Source: Mycolicibacillus koreensis | Lineage (GTDB): Bacteria; Actinomycetota; Actinomycetes; Mycobacteriales; Mycobacteriaceae | Assembly (NCBI RefSeq): GCF_002104795.1 | Contig: NZ_NCXO01000033.1 | Location: 1-48,281 of the forward strand | DNA: 48,281 nucleotides | Direction: 5' to 3' | Part shown: positions 25,581 to 33,753 of the stretch, piece after piece | Position numbering within the stretch: the first letter of the stretch is position 1 | How the letters are laid out: each line of letters begins with the position of its first letter | Position numbers and translations under genes: made by a program | The notes under the pieces: model-generated | The model's database searches: none | Told to the model about the DNA's origin: nothing | What the model saw: only the letters and a program-made list of their open reading frames with translations

Positions 25581-27184
25581 CGGTGCAGCACGAACCCCCG
25601 GTAGCCCTCGCGGGCGACCTCGTCGCAGATGTCGAGATACACCCCGAAGCCGCCGATGAACAGCATGAAGATCCGCGGTTTGCCGGGAACGTTGGCACCC
25701 ATATACCAGGAGTTCGCGCGGGGGAACAGCGTCGCGTCGGCGAGTCGGTTGCATTCGGCGATCCAGTCCGAGACCGCCTCGGGGGAGGCCTCGATCGCGG
25801 CGTACCCGTGCTCGTCGAGGTAGGTGATCGCCGCGGCGATCCAGTTCACATTCGCTTCGGCGTGCAACACCATGTTGGCCAGCACCGCCGGGGAGCCGGG
25901 CCCGGACAGCAGGAACAGGTTCGGGAAGCCGTCGATGGCCATCCCGAGGTAGGTTCGCGGCCCGTCGGCCCATGCGTCGACCAGGCGCCGGCCGTCGCGA
26001 CCGGCGATGTCGATCTTGGCCAGCGCACCGGTCATGGCGTCGAACCCGGTCGCCAACACGATCGCGTCGAGGTCGTAGTGCGCGTCGGAGGTGTTGATCC
26101 CGGTCGCATCGATGGATTCGATCGGTGTGGAGCGGACGCTGATCAACTCGACGTGCGGGCGGTTGAAGGTGGCGAAGTAGTTCGTATCGGTGCAGATCCG
26201 CTTCGTGCCGATCGGATGGTCGTTGGGGATCAGCAGGTCCGCCAGGTCGGGGTTGTCGATCATGGCGCGGACCTTCTCCTCGTAGAACTTGCGCGCCTCC
26301 TCGTTCGCCTGCAGGTCGGTCATCTGGTCGGCGAAGGTCTTGGAGAACAACACCCCGCCGAGATCCCAGCGCTTCTCGAATGCGGCGCGACGCTCCGCGG
26401 GGGAGGCCTCCATCGTCAGCTTCGGGTGCGTCACATGCGGTGAGCCCCCGCCGCTCTGCCACGAGCGCCGCCGGCGCTCGGCGTAGGTGGCCTTGATCTC
26501 GACGAGTTCGTCGTCGGTCAGCGGGCGGTTGCCCGCCGGGACGCTGTAGTTGGGGGTGCGCTGGAAGACGTAGAGGTGATCGGCCTGCTCGGCGATCACC
26601 GGGATCGACTGGATCCCCGAGGAGCCGGTGCCGATGACCGCGACCCGTTGACCGGTGAAATCCACGCCCTCGTGCGGCCAGTGGGCCGTGTGATAGATCC
26701 GGCCGGCGAAGTCCTTGAGCCCGGGGAAATCCGGTGTCAGTGCCGCCGACAGCGGTCCGGTCGCCATGACGACGAAACGGGCGCAGACGTTCTCGGTTCC
26801 CTCCGGGCCCTCGGCGGTGACCTGCCAGCGGCCGGTCGCCTCGTCCAGCGTCGCCGCCGTCACCCGGGTGTTGACGGTGATTCCGTTCCGCAACTGCAGT
26901 TTGTCGGCGACCCAGTTGATGTAGGCGAGGATCTCGGTCTGGGTCGCGTACTTCTCGCTCCACGACCACTCCTGCTGGAGCTCATCGGAGAACGAGTAGC
27001 AGTAGTCGACGCTCTCGACGTCGCACCGCGCGCCCGGATAGCGGTTGAAATACCACGTGCCGCCCACGTCGGGCGCCGCCTCGAACACCCGCACGGAGAG
27101 CCCCTGGCCGCGGAGTTTGTGCAGAGCGTAGAGCCCGCCGAATCCGGCTCCGACCACAACGACATCGGTCTGGCTGTCCGTCAT
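25571..27184 (-). CDS. Baeyer-Villiger-type flavin monooxygenase (CHMO-like)
   Basis: A 537-residue class B flavoprotein monooxygenase. Start at the ATG at 27184; the frame is open much further but lies over the opposite-strand hydroxylase there. It has the FAD motif GAGFGG (12-17), the Baeyer-Villiger fingerprint FAGRIYHTAHW (159-169) and the NADPH motif VIGTGSSGIQ. Such enzymes insert one oxygen next to a ketone, making an ester or lactone, using NADPH and O2. Closest by pattern to cyclohexanone or steroid monooxygenases. It diverges from the HsaA-like gene, with a 14-bp palindrome between. Substrate unknown. Confidence 0.88.
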   Translation of the reverse strand: MTDSQTDVVVVGAGFGGLYALHKLRGQGLSVRVFEAAPDVGGTWYFNRYPGARCDVESVDYCYSFSDELQQEWSWSEKYATQTEILAYINWVADKLQLRNGITVNTRVTAATLDEATGRWQVTAEGPEGTENVCARFVVMATGPLSAALTPDFPGLKDFAGRIYHTAHWPHEGVDFTGQRVAVIGTGSSGIQSIPVIAEQADHLYVFQRTPNYSVPAGNRPLTDDELVEIKATYAERRRRSWQSGGGSPHVTHPKLTMEASPAERRAAFEKRWDLGGVLFSKTFADQMTDLQANEEARKFYEEKVRAMIDNPDLADLLIPNDHPIGTKRICTDTNYFATFNRPHVELISVRSTPIESIDATGINTSDAHYDLDAIVLATGFDAMTGALAKIDIAGRDGRRLVDAWADGPRTYLGMAIDGFPNLFLLSGPGSPAVLANMVLHAEANVNWIAAAITYLDEHGYAAIEASPEAVSDWIAECNRLADATLFPRANSWYMGANVPGKPRIFMLFIGGFGVYLDICDEVAREGYRGFVLHRAA

Positions 27185-27268
27185 ATTCGTCACGGTCCGC
27201 ACCGTAGGGTCGGCGGCGGGCCGCAGCAGACCCGCTTCCCGGTGACCGGGCGACGCGGTCTGGTCCCG

Positions 27269-27282
27269 GCGGTCCGGACCGC
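27269..27282. promoter_or_regulatory. 14-bp perfect palindrome in a divergent promoter region
   Basis: GCGGTCCGGACCGC lies in the 165-bp gap between the divergent monooxygenase and hydroxylase genes. A perfect palindrome in that place is a candidate repressor or activator site for both genes; the cognate regulator (IclR or TetR of this island, or another) is unknown. High GC raises the chance of a random match. Confidence 0.4.
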
Positions 27283-27349
27283 TGCGGTGATGATTAACTT
27301 CCGCTGACCGGGACAGCCGCCCGCGAACACCGCTCCGGCCGTCACCATC

Positions 27350-28537
27350 ATGGGCATGACGAAACGGGTTATCGACAGCGTCGCCGAACTCTCCGACAAG
27401 CTCCGCGATCAGGCCGCCGAAGCCGAGAAGATCGGCAAACTGACCGACGACACGGTCAAGATCATGAAGCAGATCGGGTCCATCCGCTTGCTTCAGCCGA
27501 AACGCCACGGCGGCTTGGAGGTCCATCCGCGTGAGTTCGCCGAGACCGTGATGGCGACCGCGGCCCTCGACCCGTCGGCGGGCTGGATCAACGGCGTCGT
27601 GGGTGTGCATCCCTATCAGCTCGGATATGCCGACCCCCGTGTCGCCGAAGAGATCTGGGCCGACGACGCCGACACCTGGATCGCCTCCCCCTACGCCCCG
27701 CAGGGGGTCGCGAAGCCGGTCGACGGCGGCTACATCTTCAACGGCCGGTGGCAGTTCAGCTCCGGCACCGACCACTGCGACTGGATCATATTGGGCGCCA
27801 TGGTCGGTGGCAGCGACGGCAAGCCGCTCATGCCGCCGCAGATGCTGCACATGATCCTTCCCCGCAAGGACTACGAGATCGTCGAGGACTCGTGGGATGT
27901 CGTAGGTTTGCGCGGCACCGGGTCCAAAGACGTGATCGTGAAGGACGCGTTCGTTCCGGACTACCGCACGATGGACGGAATGAAGGTCATGGACGGCTCG
28001 GCGCAACGGGAAGCCGGGATGACCGAGCCGCTGTATCTGATGCCGTGGTCGACCATGTTCCCGCTGGGCATCAGTTCCGCGGCCATCGGCATCGCCGAGG
28101 GCGCGCTGGCCGCCGCCCTGGACTATCAACGGGAGCGGGTGACCTCCAGCGGGGTCGCGATCAAGGACGACCCGTATGTGATGTTCGCGATCGGCGAGGC
28201 CGCGGCCGATATCGAATCCGCGCGTACGGAGCTGCTGGTCAACGTCGACCGCATCTACGACGTCGTCGCCGCCGGCGGCGAGGTCGACTTCGCCGATCGG
28301 GCCGCCGGGCGCCGCAACCAGGTGCGGGCGGTGTGGCGTGCGGTCTCCGCGGTCGACGAGGTGTTCGCCCGCTGCGGGGGGAACGCGACCCGCATGGACA
28401 AGCCGCTGCAACGCTACTGGCGTGACGTCCACGTCGCCCAGGCCCACGCCATCCACGTCCCCGGTACCGTGTACCACGCCTCGGCGCTCAGCTCGCTGGG
28501 TGTGGACCCGCAGGGGCCGCTGCGGGCGATGATCTGA
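27350..28537 (+). CDS. HsaA-like flavin-dependent hydroxylase, oxygenase component
   Basis: A 395-residue member of the acyl-CoA dehydrogenase-fold two-component monooxygenases. The pattern matches HsaA of cholesterol degradation: LLQPKRHGGLE near 48-58, WINGVVGVHPYQL, SPYAPQG, FNGRWQFSSGTDHCDW, VGLRGTGSKDVIVKD, MPWSTMFP and the C-terminal QRYWRDVHVAQAH. HsaA hydroxylates a phenolic steroid (3-HSA) to a catechol using reduced flavin from HsaB. No HsaB-like flavin reductase is in this window. The HsaC-like gene follows after 10 nt. It is probably a paralogue acting on a related phenol; the real hsaACDB operon is expected elsewhere. An alternative ATG lies 6 nt downstream. Confidence 0.87.
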   Translation: MGMTKRVIDSVAELSDKLRDQAAEAEKIGKLTDDTVKIMKQIGSIRLLQPKRHGGLEVHPREFAETVMATAALDPSAGWINGVVGVHPYQLGYADPRVAEEIWADDADTWIASPYAPQGVAKPVDGGYIFNGRWQFSSGTDHCDWIILGAMVGGSDGKPLMPPQMLHMILPRKDYEIVEDSWDVVGLRGTGSKDVIVKDAFVPDYRTMDGMKVMDGSAQREAGMTEPLYLMPWSTMFPLGISSAAIGIAEGALAAALDYQRERVTSSGVAIKDDPYVMFAIGEAAADIESARTELLVNVDRIYDVVAAGGEVDFADRAAGRRNQVRAVWRAVSAVDEVFARCGGNATRMDKPLQRYWRDVHVAQAHAIHVPGTVYHASALSSLGVDPQGPLRAMI

Positions 28538-28547
28538 GGGCCCGGCG

Positions 28548-29462
28548 ATGATCAGCAGTCCGATCAAGAGTCTCGGCTACGTCATCGTCCAGGCAACGGA
28601 CCTGGACCGCTGGCGTCACTTTGCCTTCGACGTTCTGGGCTTCGCCGAGGGCACCGGCGCCGATCCCGGCGCGCTGCACCTGCGGATGGACGAACGGTCC
28701 GCGCGCATCGTCGTCACGCCCGGCGAGGCCGACAGGATCGTCACCATCGGATGGGAGGTCCGCGACGGTGAGGCGCTGACCGATCTGGCGCGCGCCCTCG
28801 ACGGCGCCGACGTGCCCTACCGGCACCTGTCGCAGCAGGAGGCCGACGACCGCCGGGTGGAGCAGGCCATCGCCTTCGACGACCCGTCCGGGCGGGCGCT
28901 GGAGGCGTTTCACGGCCCGGTCCTCGACCACAGCCCGGTCGTCACCCCGTTCGGCGCGCGGTTCGTCACCGGCGATCAGGGGCTCGGCCACGTCGTGGTG
29001 CCGGCCCTCGACGTCGAGGCCAGCGTCGACTTCTACACCCGGGTGCTCCGATTCCGGTCCCGCGGCGCCTTCCGGGTGCCGGTGCCCGCGGAGTTCGGGC
29101 CGGTGCGGGTGCGTTTCCTCGGGGTCAACCAACGTCACCACAGTCTGGCGCTGTGCCCGGCGTCGACCCTGCGCGACCCCGGCCTGATCCATCTGATGGT
29201 CGAGGTGGACACCCTCGACGCGGTCGGCCAGGCGCTCGACCGCGTGAACCGCGACGGCTTCCCGCTGTCCTCGACGCTGGGTCGGCACACCAACGACAAG
29301 ATGGTGTCGTTCTACGTGCGCGCCCCCGGCGACTGGGACATCGAGTTCGGCACCGCCGGTGCGCGGGTGGACGAAGCGTTCTACACCGCCGAGGAGATCA
29401 CCGCCGACAGCTACTGGGGACACCAGTGGGTCGATGACCTCCCGGCGGCGATGCGGCCCTAA
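28548..29462 (+). CDS. HsaC-like extradiol catechol dioxygenase
   Basis: A 304-residue type I (vicinal oxygen chelate) extradiol dioxygenase. Two-domain layout with a degenerate N-terminal half. The iron ligands fit His148 (GLGHVVV), His215 (LIHLMVEV) and Glu266 (DIEFG), at nearly the same positions as in HsaC. The catalytic His region RHHSLA is at 196-201. The signature GRHTNDKMVSFYVRAPGDWDIEFG is complete. It opens a catechol ring next to the hydroxyl groups. It is translationally close to the HsaA-like hydroxylase (10-nt gap), so hydroxylation then cleavage by the pair is a strong inference. Confidence 0.92.
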   Translation: MISSPIKSLGYVIVQATDLDRWRHFAFDVLGFAEGTGADPGALHLRMDERSARIVVTPGEADRIVTIGWEVRDGEALTDLARALDGADVPYRHLSQQEADDRRVEQAIAFDDPSGRALEAFHGPVLDHSPVVTPFGARFVTGDQGLGHVVVPALDVEASVDFYTRVLRFRSRGAFRVPVPAEFGPVRVRFLGVNQRHHSLALCPASTLRDPGLIHLMVEVDTLDAVGQALDRVNRDGFPLSSTLGRHTNDKMVSFYVRAPGDWDIEFGTAGARVDEAFYTAEEITADSYWGHQWVDDLPAAMRP

Positions 29463-29521
29463 AGGAGGGTCCAGCCGGCCCACCCCGTGCCTGGGGCCCC
29501 ATTCGGTCCGATCATGTGACA

Positions 29522-29578
29522 AGACGCACATATGTGTGATAGTCATATTTCTAGACGACATATGCCTATCAGTAATAT
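29522..29578. promoter_or_regulatory. Candidate IclR operator/promoter
   Basis: This AT-rich island contains the perfect palindrome CACATATGTG (29527-29536). The related blocks AGACGCACATATG and AGACGACATATG start 31 bp apart (29522 and 29553). TGATAG and CTATCA (29537-29542, 29566-29571) form an inverted repeat, and a TAATAT -10-like box is at 29573-29578. Spaced repeats are typical of IclR-family sites, and the regulator gene begins at 29600 with GGAGG in its leader, so autoregulation is likely. Confidence 0.6.
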
Positions 29579-29599
29579 CTGGTCTTGGAGGACTGATTC

Positions 29600-30484
29600 A
29601 TGACAGCGACCTTCGCGCCGCCCGCCCCGATCGCCCCCGCCGAGCCCAGCGATGCGCCGAAGGCGGTCATCGACCGTGTCTCGCTGATCCTGGACGCGTT
29701 CGAGGGGCCGGGGCGGCTCACCCTGGCCCAGATCGTGCGTCGCACCGGCCTGCCGCGATCGTCGGCGCACCGGATGCTGGAGAGCCTCGTCCAGCTGCGC
29801 TGGCTGCGCCGCGACGGCCGGGACTACGAACTCGGCATCCGGCTGGTCGAGCTGGGATCGCTGGCGATGCACCAGGATCGCCTGCACAACGCCGCCCTGC
29901 CCAAGCTGCGCGAACTGCACGCCGCAACCGGGCTGGTCGTGCACCTGGCGATCTTGGACGGGCCCGACGTCTTCTTCATCGAGAAGATCGGCAACCGGAT
30001 GGCCTCGGCCATCCCCACCCGCGTCGGCGGGCGCCAGCCCGCGCACTGCACCGCGCTGGGCAAGGCGCTGTTGGCCTACGTCGACCCCGCCGAGCTCGAC
30101 GAGATCTGTGCCGGGCCGTTGGCACACCGCACCCGCTACTCGATCGCCACCGGTACGCAGCTGCGGGCCGAGCTGGGCCGGATCCGCGAACGCGGTGTCG
30201 CCGTCGACCGGGAAGAGGCGATGGCCGGCGTGGGCTGTCTGGCGGCGCCGATCGGCAACCCCGGTGAAGCCGTGGCCGCGCTGTCGGTCTGCGGCCCGGC
30301 GGGCCAGATGACGTTCGATCAGCGGCTGGCCTCGCCGGTGCGGATGACCGCGCTGGCGATCTGGCGGGCCATGGAGGCGCGCATCGGTCGCGTGGCGCCG
30401 ACCCTGCAGAAGATGCGGCCGCTGTCGGCCAGCCCCCTGGCGCACGGGCCGAGCCGGGAGCTCGCCGGGCGCCGGCCGGCGTGA
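29600..30484 (+). CDS. IclR-family transcriptional regulator
   Basis: A 294-residue IclR regulator. The winged helix-turn-helix lies at about residues 22-82 (LTLAQIVRRTGLPRSSAHRMLESL as recognition region). The C-terminal effector-binding domain holds the family segments AHCTALGKALLAY and GVAVDREEAMAGVGCLAAPI. IclR proteins commonly control aromatic and carboxylic acid catabolism. A proline-rich N-terminal tail precedes the DNA-binding domain. It follows the HsaA/HsaC-like pair and overlaps the esterase start by 4 nt (GTGA), so regulator and esterase are co-transcribed. Confidence 0.9.
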   Translation: MTATFAPPAPIAPAEPSDAPKAVIDRVSLILDAFEGPGRLTLAQIVRRTGLPRSSAHRMLESLVQLRWLRRDGRDYELGIRLVELGSLAMHQDRLHNAALPKLRELHAATGLVVHLAILDGPDVFFIEKIGNRMASAIPTRVGGRQPAHCTALGKALLAYVDPAELDEICAGPLAHRTRYSIATGTQLRAELGRIRERGVAVDREEAMAGVGCLAAPIGNPGEAVAALSVCGPAGQMTFDQRLASPVRMTALAIWRAMEARIGRVAPTLQKMRPLSASPLAHGPSRELAGRRPA

Positions 30485-31443
30485 GCGCCACCAAGGCGCC
30501 CCACGACAGCCTCGACCCGCAGATCGCCGCGATCATCGCCGATCTGGACGCGGGATTCCCTGCGGTGCACACCATGTCGGGAGCCCAGGCCCGCGCCGCG
30601 ATCCGCCGGCGATTCGTCGCGCCGACATCCCCGGAGCCGGTGGCCGCGGTCGACGACGTCGTCGTCGCCGGCACGGGCGGGCCCATCGCGGTGCGGATCT
30701 ACCGCCCGGCGGCGCCGGGGCCGATGCCCACCCTGCTCTACGCCCACGGCGGCGGGTGGGTGTTCTGCGACCTGGACAGCCACGACGGGTTGTGTCGCGA
30801 CTTCGCCAACCGCATTCCCGCCGTCGTCGTCGCCGTGGACTACCGGCGGGCGCCGGACGAGGGCCGGTGGCCGGCCGCCGCGGAGGATCTCTACGACGCC
30901 TGCCGGTGGGCTGCCGACGAGTGTTCGCGCTGGGGCGGTGAGCGTCGGGCGCTGTTCGTCGGCGGGGACAGTGCCGGGGGTAACCTCGCCGCCGTCACCG
31001 CACTGCTCGCACGCGACCGCGGTGGCCCGGCGCTGGCCGGTCAACTGCTGCTGTACCCGATCGTGGCCGCCGATTTCGACAACGACTCCTACCGCCGGTT
31101 CGGATCCGGTTTCTACAACCCGCGTGAGGCGCTGCAGTGGTACTGGGACCAGTACGTGCCCGACCCCGCCGACCGTCGTGACCCCTACGCCTCGCCCTTG
31201 AACGCCGATCTGGACGGGCTGGCGCCGGCCGTCCTCGTCGCCGCCGGTCACGATCCGCTGCGCGACGAGGCCATCGCCTACGCCGAGGCACTGCAGGCCG
31301 CGGGTGTTCCGACCGTGCAGCGCTACTACGACGGCGCCATCCACGGCTTCATGACGATGCCGTCACTCGACATCTGTCGGGACGCCCGAGCCCGGGCGTG
31401 CGCCGACGTCGCCGACCTGGTCAGCAGAATCCTGGGCGACTGA
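30481..31443 (+). CDS. HSL-type alpha/beta hydrolase (esterase)
   Basis: A 320-residue hydrolase of the hormone-sensitive lipase family, GTG start in a GTGA overlap with the IclR stop. Motifs: HGGGW (89-93) for the oxyanion hole, Ser164 in GGDSAGG, Asp258 in GHDPLRDE and His288 in IHGF. It may hydrolyse the ester or lactone formed by one of the Baeyer-Villiger enzymes; this is inferred from context. Its last 81 nt overlap the 3' end of the opposite-strand reductase gene. Confidence 0.87.
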   Translation: MSATKAPHDSLDPQIAAIIADLDAGFPAVHTMSGAQARAAIRRRFVAPTSPEPVAAVDDVVVAGTGGPIAVRIYRPAAPGPMPTLLYAHGGGWVFCDLDSHDGLCRDFANRIPAVVVAVDYRRAPDEGRWPAAAEDLYDACRWAADECSRWGGERRALFVGGDSAGGNLAAVTALLARDRGGPALAGQLLLYPIVAADFDNDSYRRFGSGFYNPREALQWYWDQYVPDPADRRDPYASPLNADLDGLAPAVLVAAGHDPLRDEAIAYAEALQAAGVPTVQRYYDGAIHGFMTMPSLDICRDARARACADVADLVSRILGD

Positions 31444-32652
31444 GCGAGCCGCGGAATCCGCACTGGCATACCGCTGGTCGGGGTCCAGGACGCAATGGGT
31501 GCGGGAGAACACCGTCACCATGCACTTGTTGTTGTGGTTGCAGCGGCTGCGTGCCGTCGGATCGTCGCGCAGGGTGTTGACCAGGTCCGGTTCGCGCAGC
31601 AGCGCCCGCCCCATCGCCACGAAGTCGAACCCCTCCTGCATCGCGGTGTCGAAGTGCCCGCGTTCGGTGATCCCGCCCAGCAGAATGAGTTTCGTGTTCT
31701 GCACGACGGGCACGAACTGCCGTGCCGCCTCCAGCATGTACAGGTCGTGGTACGGGTAGCTGCCCATGATCGACTTGCCCAGCATTCGGACGGCCGGGCG
31801 CAGAGCCGGGGGCATCACCCGGGCGAACTCGCGCACCGGCACATCACCCCGGAACAGATACATCGGTTTGTACACCGACGATCCCTGGGTCAACTCGATC
31901 GCGTCGAGCATCGCGTCACCGTCGAGCAGCTGCACCGTTCGCAACGCCTCGTCGAGCCAGATGCTGCCGGGCAGACCGTCGTCCATGTTGACCTTGGCGA
32001 TGAGTCCGAGCCGGTCGCCGACGACCTCGCGGACCCGGGCGGCGATCTCGCGAACCAGCCGTGAGCGTGCGTCGATGTCGCCGCCGTATTCGTCCGTGCG
32101 CCGGTTGATCAACGGGCTCAGAAACGAGCTGGGCAGATACAGGTGACCGAAGTGCAGTTCGACGGCGTCGAAGCCCGCGTCGGCGGCCACCCGGGCCGCC
32201 TGGCCGAATTGGTCGATGACGGCGGCGATCTCGTCGCGGCTGATCGCCCGGCAGTAGGCCAGCGACGTCGGATTGATGAATCGGCTCGGTGCCATCGCGG
32301 TGACCCCGGTCAGCTTCTTCGGTGCCACCACACCCGCGTGTCCCAACTGGGCCGAGATCGCTGCGCCGGCCTCGTGGACGGCGTCGGTCAACCGGCGCAG
32401 CCCCGGCACCGCTGCGGGGGCCATCACGATCTGGCCCGGGGCGCTGGCTCCCTGCGGCGACACACAGCAGTAGGCGACCGTCGTCATCCCCACACCGCCT
32501 TCGGCGTAGCGGCGGTGAAAGTCGATCAGGTCGTCGGTGACGGACCCGTCGGGGGAGCGTCCCTCCGACGTCGCGGCTTTGATGATGCGATTGCGCAGAC
32601 GCACCGGCCCGAGTCGGGCGGGGGCGAAGGGATCGGGGCTGCGATCATCCAT
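31363..32652 (-). CDS. Old Yellow Enzyme-type NADH:flavin oxidoreductase
   Basis: A 429-residue FMN-dependent oxidoreductase with a TIM-barrel pattern: PFAPARLGPVRLRNRIIKAA at the front, AQLGHAG, the active-site segment VELHFGHLYLPSSFLSP with paired histidines, NRRTDEYGG, and LGGITERG. A cysteine-bearing tail (RCNHNNKCMV...RTHC) recalls the region that holds an iron-sulphur cluster in 2,4-dienoyl-CoA reductases, but the C-terminal FAD/NADH domains of those enzymes are absent. It would reduce an activated C=C bond such as an enone. The end of the frame overlaps the convergent esterase by 81 nt. Confidence 0.87.
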   Translation of the reverse strand: MDDRSPDPFAPARLGPVRLRNRIIKAATSEGRSPDGSVTDDLIDFHRRYAEGGVGMTTVAYCCVSPQGASAPGQIVMAPAAVPGLRRLTDAVHEAGAAISAQLGHAGVVAPKKLTGVTAMAPSRFINPTSLAYCRAISRDEIAAVIDQFGQAARVAADAGFDAVELHFGHLYLPSSFLSPLINRRTDEYGGDIDARSRLVREIAARVREVVGDRLGLIAKVNMDDGLPGSIWLDEALRTVQLLDGDAMLDAIELTQGSSVYKPMYLFRGDVPVREFARVMPPALRPAVRMLGKSIMGSYPYHDLYMLEAARQFVPVVQNTKLILLGGITERGHFDTAMQEGFDFVAMGRALLREPDLVNTLRDDPTARSRCNHNNKCMVTVFSRTHCVLDPDQRYASADSAARSVAQDSADQVGDVGARPGSGVPTDVE

Positions 32653-32741
32653 CGGGCTACAGTCACCGCCCCGGCCGGGGACGTCAACGGCGCTCTCCCG
32701 ATCTCCGGGATGACGACCGGTCCGGCGAAACCCGCGCGCCC

Positions 32742-32747
32742 TACGCT
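32742..32747 (+). promoter_or_regulatory. Leaderless -10 element for the small barrel-protein pair
   Basis: TACGCT fits TANNNT and ends 6 nt before the ATG at 32754, the spacing of leaderless mycobacterial transcripts. A 12-bp palindrome CCCCGGCCGGGG (32669-32680) lies further upstream in the same divergent gap. Confidence 0.42.
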
Positions 32748-32753
32748 GCTGGT

Positions 32754-33131
32754 ATGTCCGATGCGCAGAGTCGCGACGTCGTCTTCGTCGTCGACCGGGT
32801 GGAGACCAAGCCCGGGCAGGCCCGAGAGTTCGTGCAGCGCTACCTCGCCGAATACGCCCCCGGGGCCCGTGAGCGCGGGATGACGTTGCAGCACATCCTG
32901 GTCAGCCCGCCCATCTGGTTTCCCGACCGGTCCAACACCGTCACCGCGACCTGGACCCTGCCCGGGCCGACACAGTGGTGGCAGATGACGTGGAAGGGTC
33001 GCGTTGACCCGCAGCTGGGCCGGTGGTGGTCGCAGATCGAGGCCCTCGTCGAGTCGCGAACCCGGTCGGTCGCCGCGGCCGCCGACCACGTCGATGCGCT
33101 GTGCGCGGTGACGGACGGCACCGATGTTTAG
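32754..33131 (+). CDS. Small alpha+beta-barrel-like protein
   Basis: A 125-residue protein. VVFVVDRVETKPGQAREFVQRYL at the N-terminus followed by the tryptophan-rich TATWTLPGPTQWWQMTWKG recalls dimeric ferredoxin-like barrels (NIPSNAP, ABM or EthD type), which include small monooxygenases and isomerases. No catalytic residues can be assigned. It overlaps the next gene by 8 nt and is the first of a two-gene unit diverging from the OYE reductase. Assignment is by fold impression only. Confidence 0.65.
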   Translation: MSDAQSRDVVFVVDRVETKPGQAREFVQRYLAEYAPGARERGMTLQHILVSPPIWFPDRSNTVTATWTLPGPTQWWQMTWKGRVDPQLGRWWSQIEALVESRTRSVAAAADHVDALCAVTDGTDV

Positions 33132-33747
33132 CGTGACCCGACTGGTGGACGTGGCGCCCGACGAGCGCCAACCGGTGCTCACCGCGCTGAGCGCCGCCGC
33201 CGAGAGGACGCGCCCCCGACGCTGGCTGGTCGCCCCGACCAACCCGTCCTCACGCAACGGCGGGGACATCCTGGTCCATCTGCGCTTCGACGACGCCGAT
33301 CGCTGGCAACGCGGCGCAGGCGAATTCGCCGAGATCCTCGCCGGGCCGGCGATCACCCGCGTCAACGGCGCCACTTACCGTGGGACGCCGACCTCGCGCG
33401 GGGCGGCCGGGACCGTCTACCGGACCCTGTTGCTGCGGGTGCATCCGGGCGCGGACGCGCAGCGGGTGAGGCAGTTCGAGCAGGAACTGGCGGCGATGGC
33501 GGATTTCATCGGCGCGATCCGCGCCTGGCAGCTCAGCACGGTCATCGACCCGGTCGGGGCCACACCGTGGACCCATGTCTTCGAGCAGGAGTTCGCCGAC
33601 GCCGCCGCGTTGACCGGCAGCTACCTGATGCACCCCATTCACTGGGCGTCGGTGGACCGCTGGTTCGACCCGGAGACACCCGATGTCATCGTCTTTGACC
33701 GGGTCTGCCACAGCTTCTGCGCCATGGCCCACCCGGTGCTGAGCTGA
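33124..33747 (+). CDS. Tandem alpha+beta-barrel protein with C-terminal Dabb-like domain
   Basis: A 207-residue protein. The C-terminal half (about 97-200: YRTLLLRVHPGADAQRVRQFEQELAAMADFIGAI... to HWASVDRWF) matches the stress-responsive Dabb barrel pattern. The N-terminal half (about 1-90) has a similar strand-helix layout, suggesting a duplicated barrel. Dabb-like proteins include polyketide cyclases and proteins of unknown function. It is translationally coupled to the gene at 32754 and its stop lies only 6 nt from the convergent SDR stop. Confidence 0.68.
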   Translation: MFSVTRLVDVAPDERQPVLTALSAAAERTRPRRWLVAPTNPSSRNGGDILVHLRFDDADRWQRGAGEFAEILAGPAITRVNGATYRGTPTSRGAAGTVYRTLLLRVHPGADAQRVRQFEQELAAMADFIGAIRAWQLSTVIDPVGATPWTHVFEQEFADAAALTGSYLMHPIHWASVDRWFDPETPDVIVFDRVCHSFCAMAHPVLS

Positions 33748-33753
33748 ACGACC

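Noticed and set aside
27350..28537. Calling the HsaA-like protein an acyl-CoA dehydrogenase
   Set aside because: The overall fold is shared, but the detailed motifs (SSGTDHCDW, GLRGTGSKDVIVKD, RYWRDVH) match flavin-dependent phenol hydroxylases, and an extradiol dioxygenase follows.
27185..28567. Extension of the Baeyer-Villiger monooxygenase to 998 residues
   Set aside because: The added part overlaps the HsaA-like gene on the other strand and has no fold pattern. The FAD motif normally sits at the very N-terminus, as it does with the ATG at 27184.
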